Below, piece by piece: positions 1 to 11,871 of a DNA stretch of 64,000 nucleotides. The stretch is from Aporrectodea caliginosa (lineage: Eukaryota > Annelida > Clitellata > Crassiclitellata > Lumbricidae). The translations under genes and the position numbers were made by a program. A model generated the notes under the pieces. That model had not been told where the DNA came from and made no database searches. It was given only the letters and a program-made list of their open reading frames with translations. The stretch covers positions 1,827,501 to 1,891,500 of the forward strand of contig JACEVL010000420.1 in assembly GCA_020284085.1 (NCBI GenBank), read 5' to 3'. Each line of letters starts with the position of its first letter. The stretch's first letter is position 1.

Positions 1-39
1 TAAGTGTATCCAAACGAGAGTGCGACGGTACTTTAATCA

Positions 40-462
40 TCGGAATAACGTACATGTACCGTACGTACGTTATTGAAAAGAATAACGTAGGCCTACACGT
101 ACCGTACGCGTACGTTAAAATGTAATTGCAGTGGCACTGTTGCGGAATGAACAAAACACAATTTTATGAAAAATCGGTGTACATCCATGCAAATGATCGT
201 CTTTTGGACAAAATAAATTATGTGGATTATCACTAGACAGTTGTTTAGTGGAATTATGATTGTATTTGCGCTGACAGTAGCAGTGATTCCAGTGACACCG
301 AGTCCGATAATGAACAGAGTGACCAAGAGTGATGCACACGAGTGAATAAATTGAAATTAAATTGTTAAATTGATGTACGCCAACGTACGCCATAATAACG
401 TACGCGTACCGTGCGTACGTTATAGAAAAAGTAACGTACGTACCGTACGTACGGTCCCACCT
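40..462. mobile_element. Palindrome-rich MITE-like element with CGTACG inverted repeats
   Basis: About 80 bases at each end (44-125 and 380-455) are dense in GTACGT/CGTACG words and are imperfect inverted copies of each other, around a 250-base AT-rich core without a convincing ORF. The sequence to the right (from about 463) matches the duplicated block near 30,110, where this element is absent. It is therefore probably an insertion. No target duplication was resolved and no superfamily is assigned. Confidence 0.4.
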
Positions 463-1000
463 TCATCCAAACAAGTAGAGCATTTACCGCAAACGTCTAC
501 CACATGGAGAATGTTGGCAGGTGTACCAATTTCCACCATGCTCGGCGAGCACTGAACCTACCACAGCGGAGAAGAGGTGGACTTCTTCGTCATGGTTGCA
601 ACCTTCAAGTCCTGCCCCCAACCCGTATATTGCTGAAGTAGGTTACACAACTACTATAGTATAGATCCCACAGCAAGAACTAGTATAATAGCGGAAATTA
701 AGGCAACTTTTAATGTTCACAGCGATAAATGAAAATAATACAGAATTAAAGTAAAAAATCTCAAATTATAGTTTCAGTTAATGTATTCGCAAATCTGTCT
801 TAAAATTTAGACACGTCTAGTTGCATCGACTCTTTCTTGGCCAGAATCAACGGAATCCGTTACGCTCTTAAGGGCCTGTTACGCTCTTAAGGTCCTCACG
901 TTAAAGTTATCGAATAACAAAAAGTCTCAAAATCCTCCACATCATATTCCACACGAACGGCGTCGAACGCTGAGTCAAAGATAAGTAAGTCCTCCACTAA
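463..1000. repeat. Left flank of SDR unit A, homologous to 30110-31320
   Basis: Non-coding. The block matches 30110-30490 and 31215-31320, so it is part of the duplicated unit. Its first part also matches 57930-58190. It contains the 3' region of a dispersed repeat that, read on the minus strand, ends in a GCGCTATATAAAT-type tail in the related copies. No gene is seen. Confidence 0.5.
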
Positions 1001-1002
1001 AC

Positions 1003-1090
1003 CAAGAACCAACTCCCTAAACCAAGAACCACTCCCGAAACCAAGAGCCACTCCCTAAACCAAGAACCACTCCCTAAACCAAGAACCGCT
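1003..1090 (+). repeat. 19-bp minisatellite, short remnant (unit A)
   Basis: About 4-5 copies of the unit CCTAAACCAAGAACCACTC. It lies at the same place relative to the SDR gene as the long array at 15474-17632 and the degenerate one at 37265-37535, so the satellite seed predates the duplications. Confidence 0.75.
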
Positions 1091-1501
1091 TCACGTGGAC
1101 TTGACTGAATGAGGCGCTATATAAATTACTACATAGGTAGGTGGATAGATAGCCACAACAGGCGAAGACATGTGGTTATGCTATGCACTTGTCAACCAGA
1201 CCAAGCCTCCACGTGCATTCTTCCACTCTCCGATTCACATCCGGGTAGGCATATACTTGAAGTGCAGCTCCAGCACATCCAATAATTCCAGCACCAGGGA
1301 AAGACGAAGACAATTGGAAGTTAAACGTTTCTCCAAGTTTCTATGCTTCCTTCACAGTCTCGCTTCCTCCTATTCGTCCAACAGAAACCTCCATCACAGT
1401 CCCCTAATTTGTCTTCAATTTGATTTGACACCTGACGACTGACTTAAGACCCTCTAAGAGTCGATCTCCTTTACGTTCGCCAAGAACTACAGTTGTAATA
1501 A

Positions 1502-1507
1502 TTTATT
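1502..1507 (-). other. Probable poly(A) signal of SDR copy A
   Basis: AATAAA on the minus strand about 175 bases past the stop codon. The same hexamer in the same context occurs behind copy C (18517-18522) and copy D (38009-38014). Confidence 0.5.
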
Positions 1508-1678
1508 CAAACAGAACAGATGAGGCACACCAGATAAAGGCATCAAAATCAATAGCATTTTGTAGCAAGTAAATTGAGTCCAGTTATCTAATCTATAAGT
1601 ATATATTATAGTTTGAGCATTGTCTTAGTGACTGTCTTCTTCGACATAAACTACTGATCCGTCAAAGTCCCACTTTAA

Positions 1679-3834
1679 TTAATATCGAGCTTCGTATGAC
1701 GTTGAAGAAGGCATCAAAATGGATACGACCCAGTCGGAAAACCATTCGGGACACATCTGGAGAATCACGACAAGCTTAGCGTCAGTTCCGATGACGTATC
1801 TGGCTCTTGGATAGACTCCGAACAAGGCGTGTTCGTAGGCGTCTATGACGTCATCAATGGTAGCAAAAGCCCGTAAATGAGATAGCTGTCCAGATAACTT
1901 CTCTTTTTCTAAATTCAGAAGAAAAAACAAAATTTCTTAAATAAGATATAGCCCATCAAGTTTAGCGAAAACTTAACAGCCTGATAATTATTGCAGTGAC
2001 TTTCTGCAAATTAAAACGGCTCATCACTTCAACCATGTTGCAAATCCTTTTGTAAAAACGCTGCCTATCTGCATATCCACAATTACTCCGGTATAGAGCT
2101 TGAATTCCCTACATCTTTCCGGGTTGACAGTCCCCATCACGCTCACTAACAGACAATTGCGCTTGAAGTGTGGCTAAAACGTTGCTGTTGTATCTAAGTA
2201 ACTTGCGTTACATAGCCCTGTCTCTCCCAGAAAAAATTATGCGCTTCAACGCTACAGTGTTAATGAGTTGCATGTTACTCGAGCTCTTACATAAACCTAT
2301 AAGCAGTGGCGGCACTACACCAGGGCAAGCCAGGGCAAATGCCCTGCTAAAAATATCATTTGCCCTGGTCGTTGCCCTGCCAGAATTGTTGCCCTGTTGA
2401 GAATTTATTTGAGGCATAAACCGACCTTGCACTGGTTATTTGTATAACTGCCCTGGCTATGCCCTGGTTACAAAAAAATGTCTGGCGCCGCCTCTGCCTA
2501 TAAGAACTGAAGTTCAGCTTTTTCGCTATTATTATTCAAACTTTTTGTAACTTGTAAAATGTCCACCCTTTTCCACGTAGCTTCCCGTTGTGTTGAAAAC
2601 AAATAATTTATCTCCTACACAGGCTACACGCATTTGCCATACAATATTTAATAGGCCTATGTCCGAAATATTTATTATCATGTTTGCAGCAGCTCATACG
2701 TGTGTTTTATTAAAAGTCAGAAGAAAACATTATGAACTGTTAAATGTCAACTCTGACCTCTGTGAAATACATCGTCAACGTCTTCGGAGGAGTAAATTCG
2801 ACCTTCAGACTGGGCCTGTCTCCAAACGACTTCGAATTCCTTTAAGGTTTTCTCTATGTAATTCATGTGAGTTTTTACGGTTCCTGGTTCAATTATAAGA
2901 ACCTTACAACCAAATGCACCAAGAGAACGTCTACAAAGATTACAAGGCATACGACTAGTACAAAAATGTTATATTAGACACTACAGTAAATTGAGATCAG
3001 GAACAAAATATATACAACAGTCGTCAGACGTATACGTCTATGTATGACAGAACTGGTACTTCAATTCAGTTCAAACGCTTTTACTGATCTGTGCATTCAC
3101 AGGCTAAAGGACACATCAGATAACAAAGGGTGAACACAAAAGGAGCAGTAGGCCTAATGTTCCACTACTAGGGACGTAGACTTCCACAATTACTTGCAGG
3201 CAGTAAACATCTATGCTATAGTCCTACAGACTCATAGCATAGATGTCAATCATCGTAGGTAGGCCTACATTAAGACATAACATCAAGATACAATTTCGTA
3301 AATTGATGCTGGTGCAAAACAACGATACGCACTGAACTAGATATAGTCCTAATTCTGTGGCGTCATTGGGTTACTGAAATTAACCCATCTCAGACCAAAA
3401 ATCTAACAAGTGAATTCTGCTGTGCCATTCTCGATTAATTCGAGTTTTGTTTTGTTCATTTTACACTGACCTCAATCCATCCGAAAATGCCTCTAGTCCA
3501 TACTTCGATACAGTGTAGGGTAAGACTTCTGGCAGAGTAAAACGTCCTCCGATCGATGACACGTTCACGACTCGACCTCGAGCTTTCTTAACTAGAGGCA
3601 GAAACGTCATCGTTACGTCAATAGCGCCATAGAGATTGATGGCCATAATCTCTTCGTAAATCTCCATCGTGAGCAGATTCATGGGCAATATACTTCCAAT
3701 TGCAGCGTTGTTCACCAATCCCCATAGACCTAAAAACATGAGAAATCCTATAGCCCTAAAGACTTAAAAGAACCAAACCTTCAATGCTTTACTTATGAGC
3801 TTCATCAACGAGATAAAGACTCCTGCATTATATG

Positions 3835-3904
<70 letters not shown>

Positions 3905-4883
3905 GTCTTAAATGTGAGAAAGAGGGCATGGTCCGTAAAAATCCTTAAGAAGCGTGGTAGTCAGGTCTAATGATCATTTGCTCCTATCGCGAGCAAGACC
4001 ACACTGATCCACAGTGATCCAGTATAAAGACACATTAATTTTGTTAACCTTATATCTTGCGCTAGTACTGACTCACTAATCAAACGATGGAGGGCTAAGT
4101 TGGCGACAGGTGGCGCAGTGTTTTGCAGACTGATCTTCTGGACATTGACCTGATTAGGTCATGGATTTGGGGCGCCATCGGTTGATGCCTTGCGCATTAC
4201 ACACCGGCGCAATAGAAGTTACTAATTACAATTACAATTTGCCCGGACGGTCACCCGTATGTACGCATAGCAGTCTTTGGGCTCTGTAGAAATCTCTAGA
4301 TTACGATTACGATATACAAAATTTATTATCCTGCTATAATGGGGTTCATATACAGTTCACTGTGCATTCTAGCGTCGTATCGCTTAATTTTAAGTGACCA
4401 CCCATGTTACAATTCAAGTAGGATCTGTAACGTAATTTGTAAACATTGCATGGAGCTGCAATCAAAGCATCCATTTTGATTTTATTTTTTTAGGAGACCA
4501 ACTCGTTTCTGGAGAGTCGTTAGATGTCGTTATGTGAACTTACCCGTATTTGGTGGAAGTTGAGAAGATACGTATTCAAACGCCTTTCGCACACTGTCCC
4601 GATTCGAGACATCCATCAGAATCGGATGAACACGATCGGAAAAAGTCTCTTTCAGCTTCTCAACGCTTTCCTGTCGTCTACATCCGGCGAAAACGTGACA
4701 TCCGAGTCTCTCCAGTCGCTTGACTGCTTCCAACCCGAATCCCTGTCCACATCCCGTCACGAGGACGAAGCGATCCCTGTAGCGACCAATGCGAGGTAGA
4801 CGCACAAGTCGGTCGACGATCTTGTAGAGGACGTAGAGAGACAAGAAGACACCAAGAACATACGCTGCAGTGCCACTCCACAT
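1679..4883 (-). CDS. Membrane-anchored short-chain dehydrogenase/reductase, copy A (4 exons, 333 aa)
   Basis: Exons on the minus strand are 4883-4544, 3729-3471, 2930-2758 and 1908-1679. All introns are GT/AG and phases agree (1, 2, 1), giving 1002 nt. Residues 5-22 are hydrophobic and followed by basic residues, which fits an N-terminal signal anchor. The Rossmann cofactor motif TGCGQGFG is near residue 44. After the exon 1/2 junction come LWGLVNNAA (NNAG-like), the catalytic Ser in NVSSIGG, YTVSK (the YxxxK pair), IEPGTVKT, and a C-terminal DAYEHALFGVYPRARY segment. The size and motif order are those of the SDR family that includes retinol dehydrogenases, 17-beta-HSD type 6 and D-beta-hydroxybutyrate dehydrogenase. 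These oxidise a hydroxyl group using NAD(P). Two arginines after the second beta strand (CRRQ) may favour NADP; that is inference, and the substrate cannot be told. This is the cleanest copy in the array. Confidence 0.88.
2304..2496. mobile_element. hAT MITE in intron 3 of SDR copy A
   Basis: The termini are CAGTGGCGGC and GCCGCCTCTG (inverted, one mismatch). They are flanked by a perfect 8-bp direct repeat, CCTATAAG, at 2296-2303 and 2497-2504. The paralogous place in copy C (about 19455-19470) lacks it. The 193-base interior repeats the word GCCCTG and encodes nothing. Confidence 0.88.
3838..3902. repeat. (AT)n microsatellite in intron 1 of copy A
   Basis: Uninterrupted AT dinucleotides. 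A related tract sits in intron 1 of copy B (10174-10231) and copy D (52122-52198). The rest of this intron, to 4543, has no ORF and no recognised element. Confidence 0.95.
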
Positions 4884-6700
4884 CTTTCAGGATTCCGTCT
4901 TTTGAATGCCTGAAGTGGAAATGATTGCTAAAAGCTGTTCACATTTTGACGCTTCATACCATGAGCCTCACAACGTAAATTTCAATAAACTATTTGGTTA
5001 GTCTAAAAAGTTAATCAAATCATCTTTCAAAAGCCTCTACGTCTTGTTTCCATTTAATATGCTACATTTGCAAGCCCAGTGGGCATAACTGTATACGCTT
5101 ATACCACGAGTCGTTCAGAAAATAAATGTATTATGGAAGGTCTTTCCGTAATCATGGAAAGATTAACTGATGATCGACTATACTTATATCTGAAGAAATG
5201 GCAAGCATAAGTAAAGCCACAGGAAATTTGCTTTGGTTACCAGATTTTGAATACCCTCTGCATTTGCAGCTAGTACACTCGTGATACAGGCTACACGTAT
5301 AGTTGAAATGCATGCTTTGGATATTGCTTGTTAAACGTAAAACTTGTCAATATTTCACAAAACTAGCAAGCGTTACACGCCCAGTTAGACAGTTAAAGAT
5401 TTCCTGAGTTAGGTTCTGACCCAGAGTTCGCCAAATGCGCCGAGCATTATGTCAGGTAAAGCTGCGCTGGTAGCTAGGTCAATAGGTATATAATAGTCGA
5501 CCGTATACACCAAACCGTATACTATAGTAGCCAACTTTCAGTTTGAGCAGCAAATCTACCTATGCGTGACCGTAAAGTTCTATTAAACAGCTTAACAACA
5601 TACTCACCAATGTAAGTAAATGATATGTACATGTAAGTTTACATGAGGAAAATATATGTAAGTATGCATAATTATATATGCACACAAATGTTTACAATCA
5701 TGCTCCTGTAAATTTCACCTGTTCTATGCTCCATGCGAAGCTGGCGTTATGTCGGCCATAGCGCTCTAGCCCTCTCGGCTGCATGCATGCTCTATAATTA
5801 TCTAGGCAATAAAAGATCAGACTCCCTGGTGTTCGAAAAGTAGTTTGCGAAAGTCCTGTTGTATAGTTTCTATGAAGTCAGTAATTGCAGGCTAACTATC
5901 AATCAGTTAACACACATAATTACAACATTTGTTAATTAGTATTTGTATCAGTTACCTGCATTTGTTCGTCTTTGCCGAATAATAGGTATCTCGACCTCTG
6001 GGCCACGCTTTTGAATAGTTCATGTAGGTAGGCCTAGTTGCATGTAAACAAATTTACAAAATGTAGGTCTAAATGTAGGTCTAAATGTAGGCCCACGCGT
6101 TGTTCTATAGCAGCCTTAATATGTCATCGTCCCTGTTCATTTCTTCAGTGGATCGATAAGGGCGAGATCCTTCACCACGTACTGCTGCTCGTTTGTATGA
6201 GTGTCAACGCCCAGAATGGTCATTGGCGCACGTTTTAACCAATAATAATATATTATAGCTAACGACAACAGGTGTCTTTTTTGCCGTTTTACACTCATAT
6301 CTTAGCGAGAATCGGGGCAGTTCCTATAGGTATGCGCAATTACGCAATTGGCAGTTGCCTCAACAACAGTTGTCAGAAGCGGAAAAAATGACAAGATGAC
6401 ACAGTACATGTAACTCAAAACCAAAATAATTAAGTTTTTATAATTCAAATTTCTTTTTGTTCATACTTAGATATGAATTTTATTTTAGTTTTCGTGTACG
6501 CATGACACTGATGACAGCGTCCGTGAATAAGCTTAGCGCTCGTGATTAAGATCAGGGCTCCTGAATAAGCGTTCAGTCTTCAAGTGGAGCTTTTGACAGT
6601 CTATGATTACGATTAAGCCTATAAGCTGAGCCTAGTCATCAGCCTGTAACGCCTGTTGTAGAGTTTTCAGTGTTTAACTGATTGGGTCGCCATGGCCTTT
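4884..6700 (-). promoter_or_regulatory. Upstream region of SDR copy A (putative promoter, duplicated in B, ghost and D)
   Basis: Non-coding DNA 5' of the copy A start codon. Stretches are conserved in the other units, notably around 5733-5810 (GCGAAGCTGGCGTTATGTCG and what follows), matched near 12219, 35390 and 54347. Others lie at 5925-5980 and 6300-6480. Conservation may only reflect recent duplication. No TATA box can be fixed and the start of transcription is unknown. Confidence 0.4.
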
Positions 6701-6775
6701 GAGGTCGATCGTGACCTCGCCTGCTTTCGAGTGGCCCTTTAGAAATTTCCAATTTACACCAATTACGGTACTCGA

Positions 6776-7055
6776 TAGTGTAGTGGTTAGCGTACATCAC
6801 TGTCACTCCAGAGGTCTGTGTTCGAATTCCCGCTAGGGAAGGTTTCCGTTCTGAGATTTCTGCCGCACCTGTGCCCTAACCAACTCAGTTGTGATGAGTA
6901 CACTGACCGTACACTGTCGGTGGGAAGATCAGACGGTAAGAAGAGGACTGGTTATTCGCTCGAATATGCCGAGTCTATGAAAAATGAAGTCGCTAACACT
7001 TCATACGGAGAAGGCTGCCTCAGGTCTAGCTTCTTTTCTACGCTAGTACTCAACA
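6776..7055 (+). mobile_element. tRNA-derived SINE (family 1)
   Basis: The head has an A-box-like TAGTGTAGTGGTTAGCGTAC and a B-box-like GTTCGAATTCC. A shared body follows, containing ACTGTCGGTGGGAAGAT. Two relatives lie in inverted orientation at 14640-14950 and 29285-29625. It is inserted just downstream of SDR copy B, and the part of the unit that holds the conserved AATAAA in A, C and D is missing there. Confidence 0.7.
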
Positions 7056-7269
7056 TATAAGTAGAAATCTAAAGCATTTTGTAACAAGTAAATTGAGTCC
7101 AGTTTTAATGCATCCATCATAGAGAAACTGCTGTACAGTTGCTGTACAGTTGCTGTAAATCTGTCTGTTTGAGGATCTGTCTGTCTGCAGTTACAGGTTA
7201 TATATATTTTGAGTATTCTCTTAGCGTCTGCCTTCTAAAACCGCTCAGACATAAACTACTGATGAAGCA

Positions 7270-10180
7270 CTATCCATCTAAACACCTTGGCGATCGAACT
7301 TCGTATGATGTTGAAGAAGGCAACAGAATACAATATAATCCCAGTCGGAAAACCATTCCGGCACACATCTGAAGAAATATCGCTATCTTAGCGTCAAGTC
7401 CGACGACGTATCTGGCTCTTGGAAAGACTCCGAACAAGGCGTGTTCGTAGGCGTCTATGACGTCATCAATTGTAGCAAAAGGCCGTAAACTAGACATCAG
7501 TCTAGTTAGCTTCTCTTGTTCTAAAATCAGAAGAAAACTGATGAAGCCCGGAGCCTATGAAGTTTACTTCAGAACTTAACTTCTTAATTGCAGTGACCTT
7601 CTGCAGAGAATTACAACCCAGTCGGAAAGCCATTCCGGAAACATCTGGAGAAATATGAGAATCTTAGCGTCAATTCCGACAACGTATCTGGCTCTTGGAA
7701 AGACTCCGAACAAGGCGTGTTCATAGGCGTCCATGACGTCATCAATTCTACCAAAATTGCGTACACCAGATCCTCTTTGATAACTTCTCTTGTTCTAACA
7801 TCAGAAGAAGAAAAAACAAATTTATTCAAATTAAGATGCAGCCTATCGAGCTCACTCAAAACTTATTTACTTGATTGAAGTCACTTTTTGCAAATTGAAT
7901 CGTGATTGCAGTTTGAACGCTGAAAATACACAGTTTCACAAGTATAGATTTTGAATTCCCGATATGGGGAGGGGGTTTAAAGTAATGGTAACACTGGCGC
8001 GTAGAGGCATCGGAATCGGGATAGGATTAAGGTCGACTCAGCCTTTTCATTCGCTAGGTGGCTCGTAACTTGAGCAGTAGGACGTGATGGGCGCTTGAAT
8101 GACTGCCAAACAGTTAAATTCGACTCCTCTAATACTGTAACTTGCATCCGTTCATACTATGAATTGTAATCATCCTGCGTACCTGTCAGTTTGAAACATT
8201 ATTTCAAATTATTATTATTATTATTTGGGTTGACCAGCCATTCTTCTCCAGCACGCTAACTAATAGAGAAACTGCATCAAATATGGCTAAAATGTTGCTG
8301 GAACTAAGAAAATAACGCCATACATATGCCTCCCATATGCGCTCCAACGCTAACATACTTTACAGATTTTACTTTGCTTCTCATGCTACTCTGTGTTACA
8401 AAAACGTACAAAAGCTTAAGGTGGCTTATTTCAGAGATTGCAATATAGGGCTAGTGGGAACATTAAATGGCGTTATAAATTTAATTAGCTGCAGTGGTGA
8501 AGGATCTCACCCGATCAATTCATTGAAACAAAAACAGACTCCAGGCCATACTATCGCAATATAAACACGTGGCATACAATTCCATTTACAGCACAAAGGT
8601 GTCGCGTGCTTCTCAAGTTCTGAAGTTCAGCATGCAGAAGCATCTGATTTGAATTTAATTATAAATGCTTCTGCAGTTATGTAAAAGATATAGGTAGCCT
8701 ATCTGTGGCATCCATAACGTTCAAAAATTGCACAATAATTTGTGTGGCACCATAAAGTATTGTGACTGAACATTCTGCAGCAGTATCTGATTCATGAAGG
8801 CCCGCTTTTGGTCAAAGTAGGAGAAGATAGTCTATACACGAGGAATGATCTGGATAGATGGGGAGGACAGGAGAGTGGATAAAACTCCACCCTTTTCCAC
8901 CTGACTTAGCCGTTGTGCAGAATTTTTCCAGCAATTTCTCTCCGACATACACGTCTTTGCAATACGATATATAATACCTAATATAACCGAAAAATTTATT
9001 ATCCAGTTTGCAGCACACGTATACATGTGTATTTTCAAGTCAGGCCGAAGGAAACTGTAAAATTGTGAACTATGTTAAACTGTGAACTGTTAAATGTCAA
9101 TTCTGACCTCTCTGAAATACATCATCAACGTCTTCGGAGGAATAAATCCGACCTTCAGACTGGGCCTGTCTCCAGACGGCTTCGAATTCCTTTAAGGCTT
9201 TCTCTGTGTTATTCAGGTGAGTTTTGACGAATCCTGGTTCAATTATAAGAATCTTACATCCAAATGCACGAAGAGATCGTCTGCAAAGATTACAAGACAT
9301 ACGACTAATTAAAATATTATATTAGACACTAAAGTAAACTGAGATAAGGAAAATATATATACAACAAGAGTCGTGAGACATATGTATTACTAAACTGTCA
9401 ATTCAATTCAGTTCAAACCCTTTTACTGATATGATATCAAGTGTAATAATACATGCTACAAGACACATCGATGAACAGGTATCAAAGGGTGAACCCAGAA
9501 GGAGCAATGATGTCCCAATAATAGGGAACGCAGCTTCCATAGTTAATTATAGGAATTAGCATATAGCTATGCTAATGTCAATAATCATCAGCAGCTATAT
9601 CAAAACATTAAAATTGATTACAGTCAGTAAGATACAATTAACCATGTAAGTTGGTGCTAGTGCAAAAACAACGCTTTAGGTACTGAACTATAGGTAGTCC
9701 TAATTCTGTGACGTCATTGGGTTGCTGAAATTAACCCATCTGAGACCAACACTCTAAGCAAGTGAGTTCTGCTCTGCCATTTTCGAAAAATTCGAGTTTT
9801 GTTTTCCTCATTTTGCACTGACCTCAATCCATCCGAAAATGCCTCCAGTCCATACTTCGATATATTGTAGGGTACGATTTTTGGCAGAGTAAAACGCCCT
9901 GCCATCGATGACACGTTCACGACTCGACCTCGAGCTTTCTTAACTAGAGGCAGAAACGTCATCGTTACGTCAATAGCGCCATAGAGATTGGTGGCCATTA
10001 TCTCTTCGTAAATTTCCATCGTGAGCAGATCCATGGGAATTATATTCCCAATTGCGGCGTTGTTCACCAATCCCCATAGACCTAAAAACAGAAGAAATAG
10101 GACATAAAGCAGAGAAAGCACCAAACCTTCAATACCTAGCTTATGAACTTCATCAACGAGAAAACGATTATTCAATGTTA

Positions 10181-10234
<54 letters not shown>

Positions 10235-11871
10235 TAAATGCTTTCTGGATGCTTGTGGATCTGCGTTTATTTAAGTGAAGTCCTGCTGAAATTGCCTATG
10301 CGCAATATTTTATATGCATGTAGATTTTTGTTGAAAATGAAAGTAGGCCTAATCTGGATTGTTATTATTTATATTTTGCAAGAATCGCTGTTTTTTCTTT
10401 AGCCATCACTTACTAAAACTTCACCCCCTATGATTTAACATGGAGAATGATACCCTCACATCACTGAGCACCACACATCTGTACATGTACATGCCTCCTC
10501 CGCCAGTATTTACACGGGATATTATATGAGACACATTATGGGCTGTTTACGGGAATATGGGTCCTATATAGGCTCGATTGACCAGCTTCCTCCAATGCGG
10601 GCAAAGGTTCAACGCTAGAAATCTGATTCAGGGGATTTTGGTCCTCATGACTCATGAGGTTATGATGGCACCGATTATGTTGGCTTCTCAAACATTCCTC
10701 ACACTGATCCATCGTTCCCCTCACACTTGTCTAACACCTCACGAGACCTTGCGTCAATACCTCGGACTCATTCACTGAACCAAAACGATGAAGGGATGAG
10801 TTGGCACTCAGGTGTTGAGGTGTTTTGACTGCTAGTCAGGACCTTCACCTGAACGGTTTGGATTTATGCGCTCATTATTATAAAACTTGCGCATGAAGTT
10901 AGTAGCCTAATTACTAGACAATTTGCAAGGACTTGGTCACCCGTCAGGAGGTCCGGTGGAGCGTTGGATAACATCTCAGACGTAATCACACTGGTCCATC
11001 AAAACGACACTTGTTGGGCGGACAACTTGCTCAATAGGCTCGGACTATTACTGAATAATATTGGGGGATATGTTCTGTTAGGTGTTAACTGTTTTGCGGA
11101 CTGATCTTCTGGAAATTGACCATCAACATGGATTTGGTACAGCGCAGTTGCCGTGCGCATTCATATAACGGCTCAATAAAGTAACTAATTACAATTATTA
11201 TTTATTTTACATATGTGCTCTTAATAAGCTGGATCTCGCAACTTAGAGCAGTATTTAGACGCTGTAGAAATCTCCAGATTACGATTACGATATACACGCA
11301 GGCCTACAACAAAAGGGTCCAATGTTCGGCTATACTAAGCTAGTTCACACTATGTATTCAAACGCCGTATACCTTTAAACTTTAAGCGATCACCCATAAA
11401 ATAAAATAAAGGGTCCATAACATAATTTGTAAATTTCAATGCAGCTGCAATCAAAACATCCATTTTGATTTTATTTAAGTTAGGAGACCAACCTCTTTTC
11501 TGCAGAATCGACGGTCGTTATGTGGACTTACCCGTATTTGGTGGAAGTTGAGAAGATACGTATTCAAACGCCTTTCGCACACTGTCCCGATTCGAGACAT
11601 CCATCAGAATCGGATGAACACGATCGGAAAAAGTCTCCTTCAGCTTCTGAACGCTTTCCTGTCGTCTACATCCGGCGAAAACGTGACATCCGAGTCTCTC
11701 CAGTCGCTTGACTGCTTCCAACCCGAATCCCTGTCCACATCCCGTCACGAGGACGAAGCGATCCCTGTAGCGACCAATGCGAGGTAGACGCACAAGTCGG
11801 TCGACGATCTTGTAGAGGACGTAGAGAGACAAGAAGAGACCAAGAACATACGCTGCAGTGTCACACGACAT
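7270..11871 (-). CDS. Membrane-anchored short-chain dehydrogenase/reductase, copy B (4 exons, 340 aa)
   Basis: Exons are 11871-11532, 10081-9823, 9280-9108 and 7520-7270, with GT/AG borders and the same phases as copy A, giving 1023 nt. The anchor, TGCGQGFG, NNAA, the catalytic Ser and YNISK (YxxxK) are all present, so the enzyme core looks functional. The C-terminus differs. Within the last exon a +1 insertion followed by a +2 insertion replaces the sequence PEWFSDWVVSILM of copy A with AGMVFRLGLYCILL before the frame is restored at LPSSTSY. The protein then ends eight or so residues later than A. A second, broken copy of this exon lies upstream in the same intron (7620-7799). The function is inferred from family motifs and the substrate is unknown. 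Confidence 0.82.
7620..7799 (-). pseudogene. Duplicated, frameshifted last exon of SDR copy B
   Basis: After an AG acceptor the sequence follows the SDR exon 4 (EQEKLS). Relative to copy A it then lacks two bases before IDDV, putting stop codons into the used frame. The shifted frame reads on as DAYEHALFGVFPRARY. If spliced in, it would truncate the enzyme before its C-terminal segment. It lies between exon 3 and the open exon 4. Confidence 0.8.
7860..9107. other. Intron 3 of SDR copy B
   Basis: Non-coding. It resembles intron 3 of copies A and C in stretches (for example 8240-8420 and 8810-9060). It contains a short ATT run near 8211-8226 and no recognisable inserted element. Confidence 0.5.
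10174..10231. repeat. (AT)n microsatellite in intron 1 of copy B
   Basis: TA dinucleotide run at the position matching the tract in copy A. The remainder of intron 1 (10232-11531) is non-coding. Its last part resembles copy A intron 1, including a GATTACGATTACGATA stretch near 11276. Confidence 0.9.

Noticed and set aside
4524..4799. Plus-strand ORFs opposite SDR exon 1 (also 11548-11787 and 21874-22173)
   Set aside because: They are shadows of the conserved coding exon on the other strand, and they recur only because the exon is duplicated.
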